DNA of 64,000 bases from Muribaculaceae bacterium Isolate-013 (NCI) (GTDB lineage: Bacteria > Bacteroidota > Bacteroidia > Bacteroidales > Muribaculaceae). A program made the position numbers and the translations under genes. The stretch spans positions 98,046-162,045 of the forward strand of contig SCEJ01000002.1 in assembly GCA_004102785.1 (NCBI GenBank), written 5' to 3'. The notes under the pieces were generated by a model. It ran no database searches and was not told the origin of the DNA. It saw only the letters and a program-made list of their open reading frames with translations. Shown piece by piece: positions 34,991-44,788 of this stretch. The stretch's first letter is position 1, and every line of letters starts with the position of its first letter.

Positions 34991-36873
34991 TGATTAAAGA
35001 TATAATACAATCAAACAATACGATAGTTCCCGGTTCTAAAGAGCTGGAAATTTTGCGTGAGAACTTCCCTGCCTGTTTTCATGCAGATGGAACTTTTGAC
35101 ATAAAACGATTCAGAGAATATTTGAAAGATAAGGTAGACGTTTCTGATGAGGGATATGAGCTTCGGTTCCTCGGTAAGAACTATGCCCGTATGTTAGCCT
35201 CACTCGACACAACTACAGTAGTTGTGCCTGACGAAGCACATAACAACTTGCCCGAAAACAAGGACAGTAAGAATATCTATATCAGCGGAGACAATCTTGA
35301 TGCGCTTAAACACCTCTTGAAATCCTATTCAGGACAGATTAAGTGCATATATATTGACCCTCCCTATAATACGGGGTCAGATGGATTTGTATATAACGAT
35401 TCCTTCAATTTTACTGCTGCCGAACTTTCTGAGAAACTCAGCATCTCTCAAGAAAAGGCTGAAAGAGTATTGGACCTGACCAAACGCGGCTCGGCCACTC
35501 ACTCCGCATGGCTCATGTTTATGTTGCCTCGCCTACTTCTTGCCCGCGACCTCCTCTCAAAAGATGGTGTTATCTTCATTTCGATTGACGATAACGAACA
35601 AAGCAATCTTAAACTTCTCTGCGATGATATATTCGGAGAGGAGAATATGATTTGCTCTTTCATCTGGAAGAAGAGACAAATGGTAGATAGCCGTACCAAA
35701 AACGGAGCATCCAAAGACCATGATTATCTTTTGTGTTATGGAAGAAAAGAATATTGTCGGATAATAGGCAAGGAATCTGATAAAACAAAATACTCTAATC
35801 CTGACGATGATCCACGTGGACCTTGGATGAGTGCTGATATGACTGGATTAGCGACAGCGTCTCAACGTCCGAATCTTCATTATGAACTTATAGACCCCAC
35901 TACTGGTACAATTTATCCATGCCCATCTACTGGTTGGAGATATGAACCTTCCCGTATGCAAGAACTTCTCCAAAATAATGAGATTCTTTTCCCAAAGGAT
36001 CCAACTGGACGTCCTCGTCGAAAAAAATTCATGCGTGATTTAGAAAGTGAATATACCGGATTATCATCTATTTTAGAAACAGTCTTTAGTACTCAAGGAA
36101 CGCGGGAGTTAAGAGAACTGTATAATGGGAAAGAATATTTTGATTTCCCGAAACCAGTTGAATATATACAGTTGATTTTATCTCAGGGAATTGCGCCAAC
36201 AGATAAGGATAAAGTGTACGTCCTTGATTTCTTTGGTGGTTCTTCCACGACGGCTCATGCTGCAATGAATTTAATTTCTAACGGAGAGTCATTAAATTAT
36301 ATTCTCGTTCAAATTCAGGCTCCGTTTGAAAAAGAGACAGATGCATACAAGGCTGGCTTCAAGACTATTGATGAACTGGGTATCGACCGTATTAAACGTG
36401 CAGCAAAAAAAATAAGTACAGCCAATCCAATGTTCGCTGGTGACTTAGGTTTCAAACACTATACACTCGTGGAGCCGACCTCCACGCAAATTGAGAAGAT
36501 TGAAAAGTTTAATCCCAACGCTATAACCGGGGACTCTTCTCTTGTTGATGAGTTTGGTGTTCCGACAATACTCGCCACATGGCTTGTCAGGGACGGTTAC
36601 GGCCTTACCCCTGATGTGCAGGAACTGGACTTGGAAGGTTACACTGCCTACTATATTGACAAACATTTATATTTGGTAAACGCATCGTTGGCTGACGAAG
36701 CCATTGGCGCTTTACTCGACAGACTCCAGAGCGATAAGGATTTCAATCCACAGAATATTGTCATTTATGGCTATGCCTTTGATTGGACAGAGTTATCAAG
36801 TCTAAAAGACAGTCTTCAGTCCGTACAGACTGGAGAGAAGAATCTTCATATTAACTTTGATGTTCGCTACTGA
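34990..36873 (+). CDS. mod: Type III restriction-modification DNA methyltransferase (Mod)
   Basis: A beta-class N6-adenine methyltransferase of 627 residues that also provides sequence recognition for the Res subunit. Motif IV is IDPPYNTGSDGFVY (near 122-135), and motif I, DFFGGSSTTAHAAM, lies near 413-426. This DPPY-before-FxG order is the beta-class order. The region between them, including SFIWKKRQMVDSRTKNGASKDH-like sequence, holds the target-recognition domain. The gene is intact. It lies 2 nt before res. Confidence 0.93.
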   Translation: MIKDIIQSNNTIVPGSKELEILRENFPACFHADGTFDIKRFREYLKDKVDVSDEGYELRFLGKNYARMLASLDTTTVVVPDEAHNNLPENKDSKNIYISGDNLDALKHLLKSYSGQIKCIYIDPPYNTGSDGFVYNDSFNFTAAELSEKLSISQEKAERVLDLTKRGSATHSAWLMFMLPRLLLARDLLSKDGVIFISIDDNEQSNLKLLCDDIFGEENMICSFIWKKRQMVDSRTKNGASKDHDYLLCYGRKEYCRIIGKESDKTKYSNPDDDPRGPWMSADMTGLATASQRPNLHYELIDPTTGTIYPCPSTGWRYEPSRMQELLQNNEILFPKDPTGRPRRKKFMRDLESEYTGLSSILETVFSTQGTRELRELYNGKEYFDFPKPVEYIQLILSQGIAPTDKDKVYVLDFFGGSSTTAHAAMNLISNGESLNYILVQIQAPFEKETDAYKAGFKTIDELGIDRIKRAAKKISTANPMFAGDLGFKHYTLVEPTSTQIEKIEKFNPNAITGDSSLVDEFGVPTILATWLVRDGYGLTPDVQELDLEGYTAYYIDKHLYLVNASLADEAIGALLDRLQSDKDFNPQNIVIYGYAFDWTELSSLKDSLQSVQTGEKNLHINFDVRY

Positions 36874-36875
36874 TT

Positions 36876-39863
36876 ATGGAGTTGATTCTGCAAAGAAAGC
36901 TGGAACATCAGCAGAAGGCTGTTGACTCCATTGCCCGTGTATTCAAAGATACATGGATTAAATCGCCCACGAAGTATTATGCCAACCCGGAGATTACTAT
37001 TTTTCAGGATGGCGTAGGCGACAACATCCGGGCTGTTCAAAGCGAGAATAAGATTTACCCTGAGAACCGAGGTTTTTCACTGGCTCCCGGTTGTCTGAAT
37101 CTTGACATAAAAATGGAGACCGGAACGGGCAAGACATATGTATATGTACAGACTATGTATGAATTGCATCGTTTGTATGGCATAAACAAGTTCATTGTTG
37201 CAGTTCCCGGTCTCGCTATCAAAGCCGGGGCACGGCAGTTTATGGAAGACGACTATGTCATGCGTCATTTCCGTGATGAATGTGGTTATGATGCCGAGAT
37301 TGACCTTCTCACACTTGACACCCCAAAGAAGAAAAAGAAAGGTCGTCAGTATTTCCCTTCTGCTGTCAGCGAATTTGTGAAAGGTTCATGTAGAGACTCA
37401 AAAAAAATATTTGTTCTTTTAGTAAACATGCAGTTACTTAAGGAACAAAAAAACTATATGCTCAGCCGTGACGATTATGGAGCTGTGGTTGAGGGTTTCT
37501 ATTGTCCTTACGATGCTCTTAAAGCCACCCGTCCTTTTGTTATCATCGATGAGCCTCATAAATTTTCAAGGGACCAGAAGGCGTTTTCCGTCATTATGGA
37601 TAGGCTCAACCCTCAGTGCATAATCCGCTTTGGCGCGACGTATCCGGAAGTGACAATCGGGAAAGGGAAGAATAAGCAGGTTGTAAAAGATTATCAAAAT
37701 CTCCTTTACGATTTAAATGCTTGTCAAGCGTTCAACCAAGGTCTTATCAAGGGAGTTGCCAAAGAGCATTTTGAGCCTTCCTCAAAACAGGAGGAGAAAG
37801 TAAAACTTCTCTCTGTGAAAAAGAATGAGGTGGCAACATTCCAATATAAGAGTGCTGACAATCCTACACGTACATTCCAACTAAAAGTTAATGACTCATT
37901 GGCACAAATCGCGGAAGAGTTTGCAGGACTTACCATCTCAGCCATTGATAAAAACTTCATTGAACTTTCCAACGGACAGACTAAAACCGTCGGAGAGGAA
38001 ATGACTGTTGACATATTTATGAATTCCTATCAAGAGCAGATGATAAGGCTTGCTCTTGAACGCCATTTTGAGACCGAAAGAGAGAATTTCTCCGGCAGGA
38101 CATTCAAAATAAAGACGCTTGCACTTTTCTTTATTGACGATATAACTTCCTACCGCAAAGGCGATGACGGAAAGAAACCATATATACTTGAAGCTTTTGA
38201 ACGGTTGCTGAAAGAGAAGTTGATCGACACCATAGGCAAACTCACTGAGCAGGAAAACGAATACAAGGAGTATCTGCAAGAGAGCCTTGACAACATACGC
38301 GCTTGCCATGCCGGATATTTTGCACAGGATAACAGTTCTTCAGACGAAGACATTGCAACAGAAATCAATGACATTCTGAATGGCAAGAAAAAATTGCTTT
38401 CATTCAAGGATAAAGATGGGAAATATATGCTCCGTCGTTTCCTCTTTTCCAAATGGACATTGAAGGAGGGTTGGGATAATCCCAATGTATTCACCATTGC
38501 GAAACTTCGTTCAAGCGGTAGCGATATTTCTAAACTGCAAGAAGTGGGTCGCGGATTACGTCTTCCGGTAGATGAGTGTGGCAATCGTATCTCCAATCAA
38601 GAGTTTACGCTCAACTATATCGTAGATTTCACGGAAGCTGACTTTGCGAAGAAACTTGTAGATCAAATCAACAGTGAAGTGCCCGGATCTCTAACTGTTT
38701 CACTTGAGCTGATCAGAGCTGTTGCCAAAAAGATGGGTAAGACTGACATGGAATTGATGATTGAGCTTATGACTAAGGGTTATGTTGATTTGGAACACAG
38801 CATTAATCCTCAGACACGTTCACAGTTCTTTGAGGAATATCCACTGTTTAAGACCGGTCTTGAATCAGGCAAAGTCAAGGACAGAAATAAATCACCCAAT
38901 AAAGCTGTAAAGATTAGAAAAGCTCAGTTTGAAGAGATACAACAACTATGGAGTGTTCTGAATCAAAATTACACCATTAATTATGATTCAGAACTGAACG
39001 ATGAAGTTAAGGAGGCGTTGGATAATATCTTCAGAACACAAACTATCTTCTCAGACCAAATCATATCAAGCCGAAGGGATGAAGTCAGCAGTGATGGAGA
39101 AATGATGTCTGCAACATCAAGTTCCGGTGTTCAGTACACTATCAATCAACCACTGCCTTATGGCTTATTTCTCAAAAGAGTATCTGCTTCGACAAATATC
39201 TCAGTTAAGATTATTCATGAGGCAATCTGTAAACATGTCAGAAAGAATGGGAAAATTAAATCTGCTCATTTTAATGAACAGGCCATTAGCCTTATAATTC
39301 AGCATTTCTCAGATTGGAAAATCTCCACTTTACAAGGACGCTTCAATTATAGGAAGACCAATGGAATGGTTGTTGCTACAGCTTTGACTCATGCAGACGG
39401 TAGTGTAAAGGAAGATATAACGCAGGGCAGAATTGGCGTTAAAATCAAGGAAGGAGACCCTGCTGCCAAGTACCTATATGACTCCAAAGCCTATGATTCT
39501 CCTTTGGAATTGGACAATATTGAGGCTGACATCGACGGAGGGTTGTCTGGTGTCGCTGAAGTTGTAGTATATGGTAAAATTCCAAGAAGCAGTATAGCTA
39601 TCCCAACAATCTCAGGTGGTACCTATAGCCCCGACTTCATGTATGTGGTTAAGCGCGAGAATGGAGAAAAGGAACTGAATATTGTTGTTGAGACAAAGGA
39701 CGTTGAGAATAAAGCAACATTGCGTGGAATAGAAGAGGCTAAGATTAAATGTGCTGAGATTTTCTTTAAGAATCTCTCGGAACAAGGCTATAATGTGCAT
39801 TTCCGCACACAGCTCAACAACAAGAAAATGCTTCAGATTGTAAAAGAAGTGATAAACCTGTAA
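36876..39863 (+). CDS. res: Type III restriction enzyme (Res)
   Basis: A 995-residue DNA-dependent ATPase and nuclease that works with Mod. Superfamily-2 motifs are METGTGKTYVYVQ (motif I, near 78-90), VIIDEPHKF (motif II, near 221-229), RFGATYPE (motif III) and QEVGRGLRLPVDE (motif VI, near 556-568). The C-terminal PD-(D/E)xK nuclease is visible as SPDFMYVV...LNIVVETKD (about 917-942). Length and layout are standard, and no frameshift is seen. An 11-nt gap leads to qatA. Confidence 0.93.
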   Translation: MELILQRKLEHQQKAVDSIARVFKDTWIKSPTKYYANPEITIFQDGVGDNIRAVQSENKIYPENRGFSLAPGCLNLDIKMETGTGKTYVYVQTMYELHRLYGINKFIVAVPGLAIKAGARQFMEDDYVMRHFRDECGYDAEIDLLTLDTPKKKKKGRQYFPSAVSEFVKGSCRDSKKIFVLLVNMQLLKEQKNYMLSRDDYGAVVEGFYCPYDALKATRPFVIIDEPHKFSRDQKAFSVIMDRLNPQCIIRFGATYPEVTIGKGKNKQVVKDYQNLLYDLNACQAFNQGLIKGVAKEHFEPSSKQEEKVKLLSVKKNEVATFQYKSADNPTRTFQLKVNDSLAQIAEEFAGLTISAIDKNFIELSNGQTKTVGEEMTVDIFMNSYQEQMIRLALERHFETERENFSGRTFKIKTLALFFIDDITSYRKGDDGKKPYILEAFERLLKEKLIDTIGKLTEQENEYKEYLQESLDNIRACHAGYFAQDNSSSDEDIATEINDILNGKKKLLSFKDKDGKYMLRRFLFSKWTLKEGWDNPNVFTIAKLRSSGSDISKLQEVGRGLRLPVDECGNRISNQEFTLNYIVDFTEADFAKKLVDQINSEVPGSLTVSLELIRAVAKKMGKTDMELMIELMTKGYVDLEHSINPQTRSQFFEEYPLFKTGLESGKVKDRNKSPNKAVKIRKAQFEEIQQLWSVLNQNYTINYDSELNDEVKEALDNIFRTQTIFSDQIISSRRDEVSSDGEMMSATSSSGVQYTINQPLPYGLFLKRVSASTNISVKIIHEAICKHVRKNGKIKSAHFNEQAISLIIQHFSDWKISTLQGRFNYRKTNGMVVATALTHADGSVKEDITQGRIGVKIKEGDPAAKYLYDSKAYDSPLELDNIEADIDGGLSGVAEVVVYGKIPRSSIAIPTISGGTYSPDFMYVVKRENGEKELNIVVETKDVENKATLRGIEEAKIKCAEIFFKNLSEQGYNVHFRTQLNNKKMLQIVKEVINL

Positions 39864-39874
39864 AGTTATTTATT

Positions 39875-41722
39875 ATGTGGTCTGATAACGAAACTACACA
39901 AGATTTACTAGGATATCAGGTACATGCGGACTTATTGCAGAAGATAATTCTTAATAAGGCAATGTTACCTATCACTATAGGTGTATTTGGCAATTGGGGT
40001 TCTGGGAAAAGTAGTCTAATGCTGTTACTTCATAAGGGCATTACAACATGGAATAATGAACAAAGCCAAAAAGATTCTAGTTCGAAAGATGAGATAAATG
40101 ACAAGGAGCGCATACTACAAATCAAATTTAATAGTTGGCAGTTTGAAAATTATGACGCAACAAAACTAGTTATGATAGATACAATTTTAGAATCTATCAA
40201 AACTGACATTTCTAATAATACAGACATTTTTGAAAAGGCTGATGACTTTCTTGCTCGGATAAGCTTGTTAAAAGCAGGTCTATTCATACTGAAGAAAGCC
40301 TATGATAATCTCACCCCAGAATTTATCAAAAAATGGCTTCCTAATAAAAAAGAGCTTGATAAAATAACAGGTTTAGATACTTACAATAACCTTTTAGAGG
40401 AAATAGAGAAGGGCAATACCTCGAAATTCATAGGGCAATTCCGAGAACTCTTTGAACAAATGGTCAAAGAGGCGGGCTATCGTGCAATCGTAGTGTATAT
40501 CGATGATTTAGACAGGTGCAATCCAAAACGTATTATAGAATGTCTTGAGGCAGTAAAATTATTTGTAAGTGTTGATAGAACTGCATTTGTAATAGGCGCA
40601 GACGAGCGTATTATAGAATATGCAATTAAACAACACTATCCAATCGAACAAAAAAAAGAAGAAATATCTAGTCCATTTTCAGATTACTTGGAAAAACTTA
40701 TCCAACTACCATATAAGCTCCCGAGATTGTCTGGTCATGAACAAGAAACCTATATCACTCTGCTGTTGTGTAAACAATATTGCAGACCAATGGATTTTAC
40801 ATCCATTTATGAGAATTATGTGGAATTTAGAAAAAGTGACAAACACTCTAAATATAATATTGATGACATAAAGAGAACTTTTCCTACACTCAAATTAAGT
40901 GGGGTCGAATATATGTTGCCAATAGTTCCCCTTATTAAGAGCTTCTTAAATGGGAATCCTAGACAACTCAAACGATTCATGAACACTCTTTATGTTCGAA
41001 AGGAATTGGCTTACGTAGCTGGATTTGATGAATTAAGGCCAGATGTCCTTGTTAAGTTAATGGTGTTGGAGTACAACTCTCTATACATTTCAAGATTTGA
41101 AGAATTATACCGATTGCAACGAGATAATAATGGGTGTTTACCCATTAAATCAGTCGAAGAACAAGCAAAATCTGGCGAAGAAATAACCGATGAACTATGG
41201 AAAAATAATTGGGATTCTGATTATCTTAAACGCTGGTTGGCCTCCACACCTTCTTTAGTGGATATAAATCTACAAAATTATTTTTGGGTAGCAAGAGATG
41301 CTCTTAAAACCGAAACTCCAATAGCTACGGTAGTAACAAGAAAAGTCAATTTAATATTCAAAGGTTTGTGTGCCATTCAAACAAATAGCTCCATGTCCAA
41401 ACGCCTTCCTGAGTATCTTAATACTTTAGATGAAGACGAGATGGATATGTTAATATTATTACTTAATGAAAAACTTATTTCAAATCCAGATTCTGCGGAA
41501 TGTTGGCGCATCCTTAATGATAATGCTATTGATAAATTGCTTATCAATAATATTGATAGATTAAAAGCTTTACTTAATAATGTAAAGACATTGAGTATAG
41601 ATCCTCAAGCTTCTGCTTTTTTTGTAAGAGTAGAAAGTCGCAAAGATAATTGTGCTGAATTCATAGGTAAACTTCCTATTTCGCAGCAGTTAACTAATGC
41701 TATTAACCGAAAAAAAAGATAA
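39875..41722 (+). CDS. qatA: QatA: KAP-family P-loop ATPase of the Qat defence system
   Basis: It has 615 residues. Walker A is FGNWGSGKSSLM (near 36-47). Walker B is VVYIDDLDRCNP (near 207-218), the KAP signature. The helical region expected of KAP NTPases lies between them. Order with the next three genes (unknown protein, QueC-like, TatD-like) matches the QatABCD anti-phage system, in which all four genes are reported necessary. The mechanism is unknown. It lies 11 nt after res and 1 nt before qatB. Confidence 0.9.
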   Translation: MWSDNETTQDLLGYQVHADLLQKIILNKAMLPITIGVFGNWGSGKSSLMLLLHKGITTWNNEQSQKDSSSKDEINDKERILQIKFNSWQFENYDATKLVMIDTILESIKTDISNNTDIFEKADDFLARISLLKAGLFILKKAYDNLTPEFIKKWLPNKKELDKITGLDTYNNLLEEIEKGNTSKFIGQFRELFEQMVKEAGYRAIVVYIDDLDRCNPKRIIECLEAVKLFVSVDRTAFVIGADERIIEYAIKQHYPIEQKKEEISSPFSDYLEKLIQLPYKLPRLSGHEQETYITLLLCKQYCRPMDFTSIYENYVEFRKSDKHSKYNIDDIKRTFPTLKLSGVEYMLPIVPLIKSFLNGNPRQLKRFMNTLYVRKELAYVAGFDELRPDVLVKLMVLEYNSLYISRFEELYRLQRDNNGCLPIKSVEEQAKSGEEITDELWKNNWDSDYLKRWLASTPSLVDINLQNYFWVARDALKTETPIATVVTRKVNLIFKGLCAIQTNSSMSKRLPEYLNTLDEDEMDMLILLLNEKLISNPDSAECWRILNDNAIDKLLINNIDRLKALLNNVKTLSIDPQASAFFVRVESRKDNCAEFIGKLPISQQLTNAINRKKR

Positions 41723-41723
41723 C

Positions 41724-42446
41724 ATGGGAACATCTCAATCACATAATCTTAAGTCTGGACCAAATTGGAGTACGGCAAAACGATCAGTTACCAGTATAGC
41801 TAATGGATCTGGTAATTTGGACGAAAACTGCAGAACTTTCATAGCTGGATTAAGTTCAGCAATCTCAAAGAATATTTATCGCGGAACTAATAGTAGCCAT
41901 TCCTCATTTGGACATGCTGGCGCTCGAGTATCTAAAAATTTCATATCTTTAATTGGAGCTATACGTAGCCAAGGGCTATCCTCTATTCTGGGATCTGATT
42001 TTTCATTTGAAGGTTCTGAATTCAAGAGAAGCTTTAAAGAGGCAATTATTGAACGGGTTTTAGGAGAACACGATTCTTCAATGGACGACGCAGCTGCAGC
42101 TAAAGCCTTTGATAAAGTCCTTGATGAAATATTAAAAGACTGTGAAACTAAAGATGAAATAGACCAAAAGTTGTCCAATGCATCCAATGATGATTTAGTC
42201 GTTTGGATTATTGATTTTCAAATAGATTACATTATTGAATATTCAGGAGAAATATTCCAAAGTCATATATTTGACAAGTGTGATAATCCAGATAAAGTTA
42301 TGGGGCAAATTCGGAATTGGCTTCATAGTGAGTTAGATGATAGATTAAAAAATGATGTTTCAAAATATAATCTTACTTCTTCGGAAGGAATCGAAATAGT
42401 AAAAACACTAACTGCTGACATTTTGGACATATGGAAACAAGAGTAA
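41724..42446 (+). CDS. qatB: QatB of the Qat defence system
   Basis: It has 240 residues from ATG 41724; the longer frame starts within qatA. It begins MGTSQSHNLKSGPNWSTAK, a QatB-like Gly/Ser-rich start, followed by a mostly helical protein with GHAGARVSKNFISLIG. No enzymatic motif is seen. It is identified mainly by this N-terminus and its place between qatA and qatC. It overlaps qatC by 16 nt. Confidence 0.85.
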   Translation: MGTSQSHNLKSGPNWSTAKRSVTSIANGSGNLDENCRTFIAGLSSAISKNIYRGTNSSHSSFGHAGARVSKNFISLIGAIRSQGLSSILGSDFSFEGSEFKRSFKEAIIERVLGEHDSSMDDAAAAKAFDKVLDEILKDCETKDEIDQKLSNASNDDLVVWIIDFQIDYIIEYSGEIFQSHIFDKCDNPDKVMGQIRNWLHSELDDRLKNDVSKYNLTSSEGIEIVKTLTADILDIWKQE

Positions 42447-43849
42447 AAATAACTTATATACCTACTGAATCAATAGAAGAGTTTGGATCTTTTAAGATTT
42501 CATTTATCGACTTTAATGGGGCTTTGCGTTCAACTGGGTTAAAGTTTAACCCTAAAGCCTTATGGTCGTTTGCAAGAGATTCTAACTCTGTTGCATTCGA
42601 TTTTCTGATTCTAGCTTTTATTATATATAATACTGATCGAGCTATAAATCGAATAGCTAATTCTATTGACGGGTGGAAACGGAATATTGTTTTAGAAAAT
42701 GTTCCGTGTGTGAATTTTGATAAAATGAGCAATAGCAAGTCGCTCTTCCAACATGCTATTAATTTCCTGACGGGTGATGATTGGCTTATAAACTTTGAAA
42801 AGATTGCAACTTATAATTACTCTCCGACCAAAAATATTAAAGACTACAATCGGACAGAATATGGCAACGTCGCATTATTTTCTGGTGGGCTAGATTCTTT
42901 AATCGGCTTTATTGACAAGGCATTTGAACTAGATGAACACAAAAAGATTCTTCTAGTTTCTCATATGGAACTTGGGAAGGAACGTGGAGATCAAGAAGGA
43001 ATATTAGAATATTGTAGATCGCATAATATATTCACCGGGAAATACTCCCAAATATTGCTCAATGCTGGTCTAAAACGAAGCTCATGGAATATTCCTACAA
43101 AAGCTGAAAGTACGTTTCGTGCCCGATCCTTGCTATTTTTTGCAGCTGGGATTTATTGCGCACATATTATAGATGTACATATGCCGTTGATAGTCCCTGA
43201 GAACGGGACTATATCTATAAACGTTCCCCTTGATAAAGGGAGACGAAGTTCGTGTAGCACTCGTACAACTCATCCTACATTTATAAAACGATTAGAAAGA
43301 GCCTTACAATCAATAGGCATAGATAACCCAATAATAAATCCATATTCACTCATGTCCAAAGCAGACATGATGAAAAAATGCAGTGAAGATGTGTCGAAAA
43401 AAGAGATTTTGGAGGCTCTGACACCTCTGTCATGTTCGTGTGCAAAAAGAGGGCACAATAGTTTTTGGGATAAACCCGGTTCTGAAATTCACAAAAACCA
43501 CATATGCCATTGCGGGATGTGTTTGCCATGCTTATATCGACGCGTTGCTCTTGATGCTGTTGATTGGGACAATGCTAAGCTATTTGGAACAGATGTTTTT
43601 CATGGTATAAAATACAATTTAGAAAAGAAAAAACAAAAACGCAATCGAGATTTTAACGCTCTGTTACGCTTTATTAATCTTCGTATGAATGAAAACTACA
43701 TACGAAGCGAACTTTTTATTAACGGGATAACCGAAAGTGATGGACTTTCGAAGTATGTATCAATGATATTACATTCTTATAATCAAGTAAAAGACTGGAT
43801 TATAAAAAATGGTTCTATATCTATTAGGAACAAAGCTGGGATAAAATGA
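42431..43849 (+). CDS. qatC: QatC: QueC-like nucleoside-modification enzyme
   Basis: It has 472 residues. The PP-loop ATPase motif SGGLDSLIGF is near 151-160. C-terminal cysteines (CSCAKRGHN..., HICHCGMCLPC) correspond to the zinc site of 7-cyano-7-deazaguanine synthase. The protein is about twice the length of QueC because of an extra N-terminal domain, the usual state for QatC. No other queuosine-pathway gene is nearby, so a role in defence is favoured over tRNA modification. It overlaps qatD by 4 nt. Confidence 0.92.
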   Translation: METRVKITYIPTESIEEFGSFKISFIDFNGALRSTGLKFNPKALWSFARDSNSVAFDFLILAFIIYNTDRAINRIANSIDGWKRNIVLENVPCVNFDKMSNSKSLFQHAINFLTGDDWLINFEKIATYNYSPTKNIKDYNRTEYGNVALFSGGLDSLIGFIDKAFELDEHKKILLVSHMELGKERGDQEGILEYCRSHNIFTGKYSQILLNAGLKRSSWNIPTKAESTFRARSLLFFAAGIYCAHIIDVHMPLIVPENGTISINVPLDKGRRSSCSTRTTHPTFIKRLERALQSIGIDNPIINPYSLMSKADMMKKCSEDVSKKEILEALTPLSCSCAKRGHNSFWDKPGSEIHKNHICHCGMCLPCLYRRVALDAVDWDNAKLFGTDVFHGIKYNLEKKKQKRNRDFNALLRFINLRMNENYIRSELFINGITESDGLSKYVSMILHSYNQVKDWIIKNGSISIRNKAGIK

Positions 43850-44529
43850 TAATAGACACTCACTGTCATATTGATATGTTAGAATCTCCAGAATTTTATT
43901 TGATAGAAAAAGAAAATTCTGGAGACATCACTTTGGGAATGACTAATCTACCTAGTCATTTTGCATTAGGCTTCCCTCATTTTAAAAAGCTACGGAAGTC
44001 AAGGCTTGCATTAGGTTTTCACCCCCAACTCGTGCATGAAAATCTATCTGAGATTGATGCGTTGAGAAAACTACTACCAATGACATCATATATCGGAGAA
44101 ATTGGATTAGACTTTAGTCGTGATTTTATCAAGCACAAAGATTGTCAGCTTGAATACTTTGATTATATCTGTCAAAGCATTCGTACCCAAAAGAAAATAA
44201 TAAGCGTTCATTCTCGAAAAGCAGAAAGAGAGGTTCTCTCCACATTAAAAAAATATAACATTAAGAATGTTATATTTCATTGGTATAGTGGGCCATTAGA
44301 CCTAATTGATGAAATTATTGGAGAAGGCTATTTTTTTTCAATAAATGGTGCTATGATTAATTCTGAAAAAGGGAAAAAGATTATTTCAAAGCTACCATTG
44401 GAAAGAATTTTAACAGAATCAGATGCCCCATACAATTCGCATTCCAGCATCCAAAATGTACTCAATTTTCTTTCAGTAAAAGAAGAATTAATATATAATA
44501 ATTTTAAGGAGCTTATAACGAATATGTGA
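43846..44529 (+). CDS. qatD: QatD: TatD-family metal-dependent hydrolase
   Basis: A 227-residue TIM-barrel nuclease-like protein. Metal ligands are visible as DTHCHID (H6, H8), GEIGLDF (Glu), SVHSRKAE (His), FHWYSG (His) and TESDAPY (Asp), a full TatD set. It is the last gene of the qat set and ends where the rhuM remnant begins. In this context it is the Qat effector or processing enzyme and not the housekeeping TatD. Confidence 0.92.
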   Translation: MIIDTHCHIDMLESPEFYLIEKENSGDITLGMTNLPSHFALGFPHFKKLRKSRLALGFHPQLVHENLSEIDALRKLLPMTSYIGEIGLDFSRDFIKHKDCQLEYFDYICQSIRTQKKIISVHSRKAEREVLSTLKKYNIKNVIFHWYSGPLDLIDEIIGEGYFFSINGAMINSEKGKKIISKLPLERILTESDAPYNSHSSIQNVLNFLSVKEELIYNNFKELITNM

Positions 44530-44542
44530 AATGAACTATTGA

Positions 44543-44788
44543 GATGAATGTGTACCAATCATACTATATCATACGTATGAAGGAGAGACGAAAATTGAGG
44601 TTCGGTTTGCCAATGAGACTGTGTGGCTGAGTGCCAACCAAATGGCAGAGCCGTTTCAACGTAACAAATCTACCATTTCACGGCATATTAAGAATATCTA
44701 TGAAAGTGGTGAATTAGAGCAAAATCGAACTGTTGTATTTTTTGCACAAGTTCAAACCGAAAGAACCATATGTAATGTTCAAATATGA
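44543..44788 (+). pseudogene. RhuM-family N-terminal fragment
   Basis: An open stretch of 82 codons without a start codon reads VPIILYHTYEGETKIEVRF, then ETVWLSANQMAEPFQRNKST, then ISRHIKNIYESGELEQN. This matches the DNA-binding start of RhuM (virulence-protein) family genes. It stops after ICNVQI, long before the conserved YRVKS region, so only the first quarter survives. Its end overlaps the start of the fic gene. The deletion joint probably brought fic next to qat. Confidence 0.75.

Noticed and set aside
42431..43849. Housekeeping QueC for queuosine synthesis
   Set aside because: The protein is about twice QueC length, sits between qatB and qatD, and no other queuosine gene is adjacent. 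QatC is the better call.
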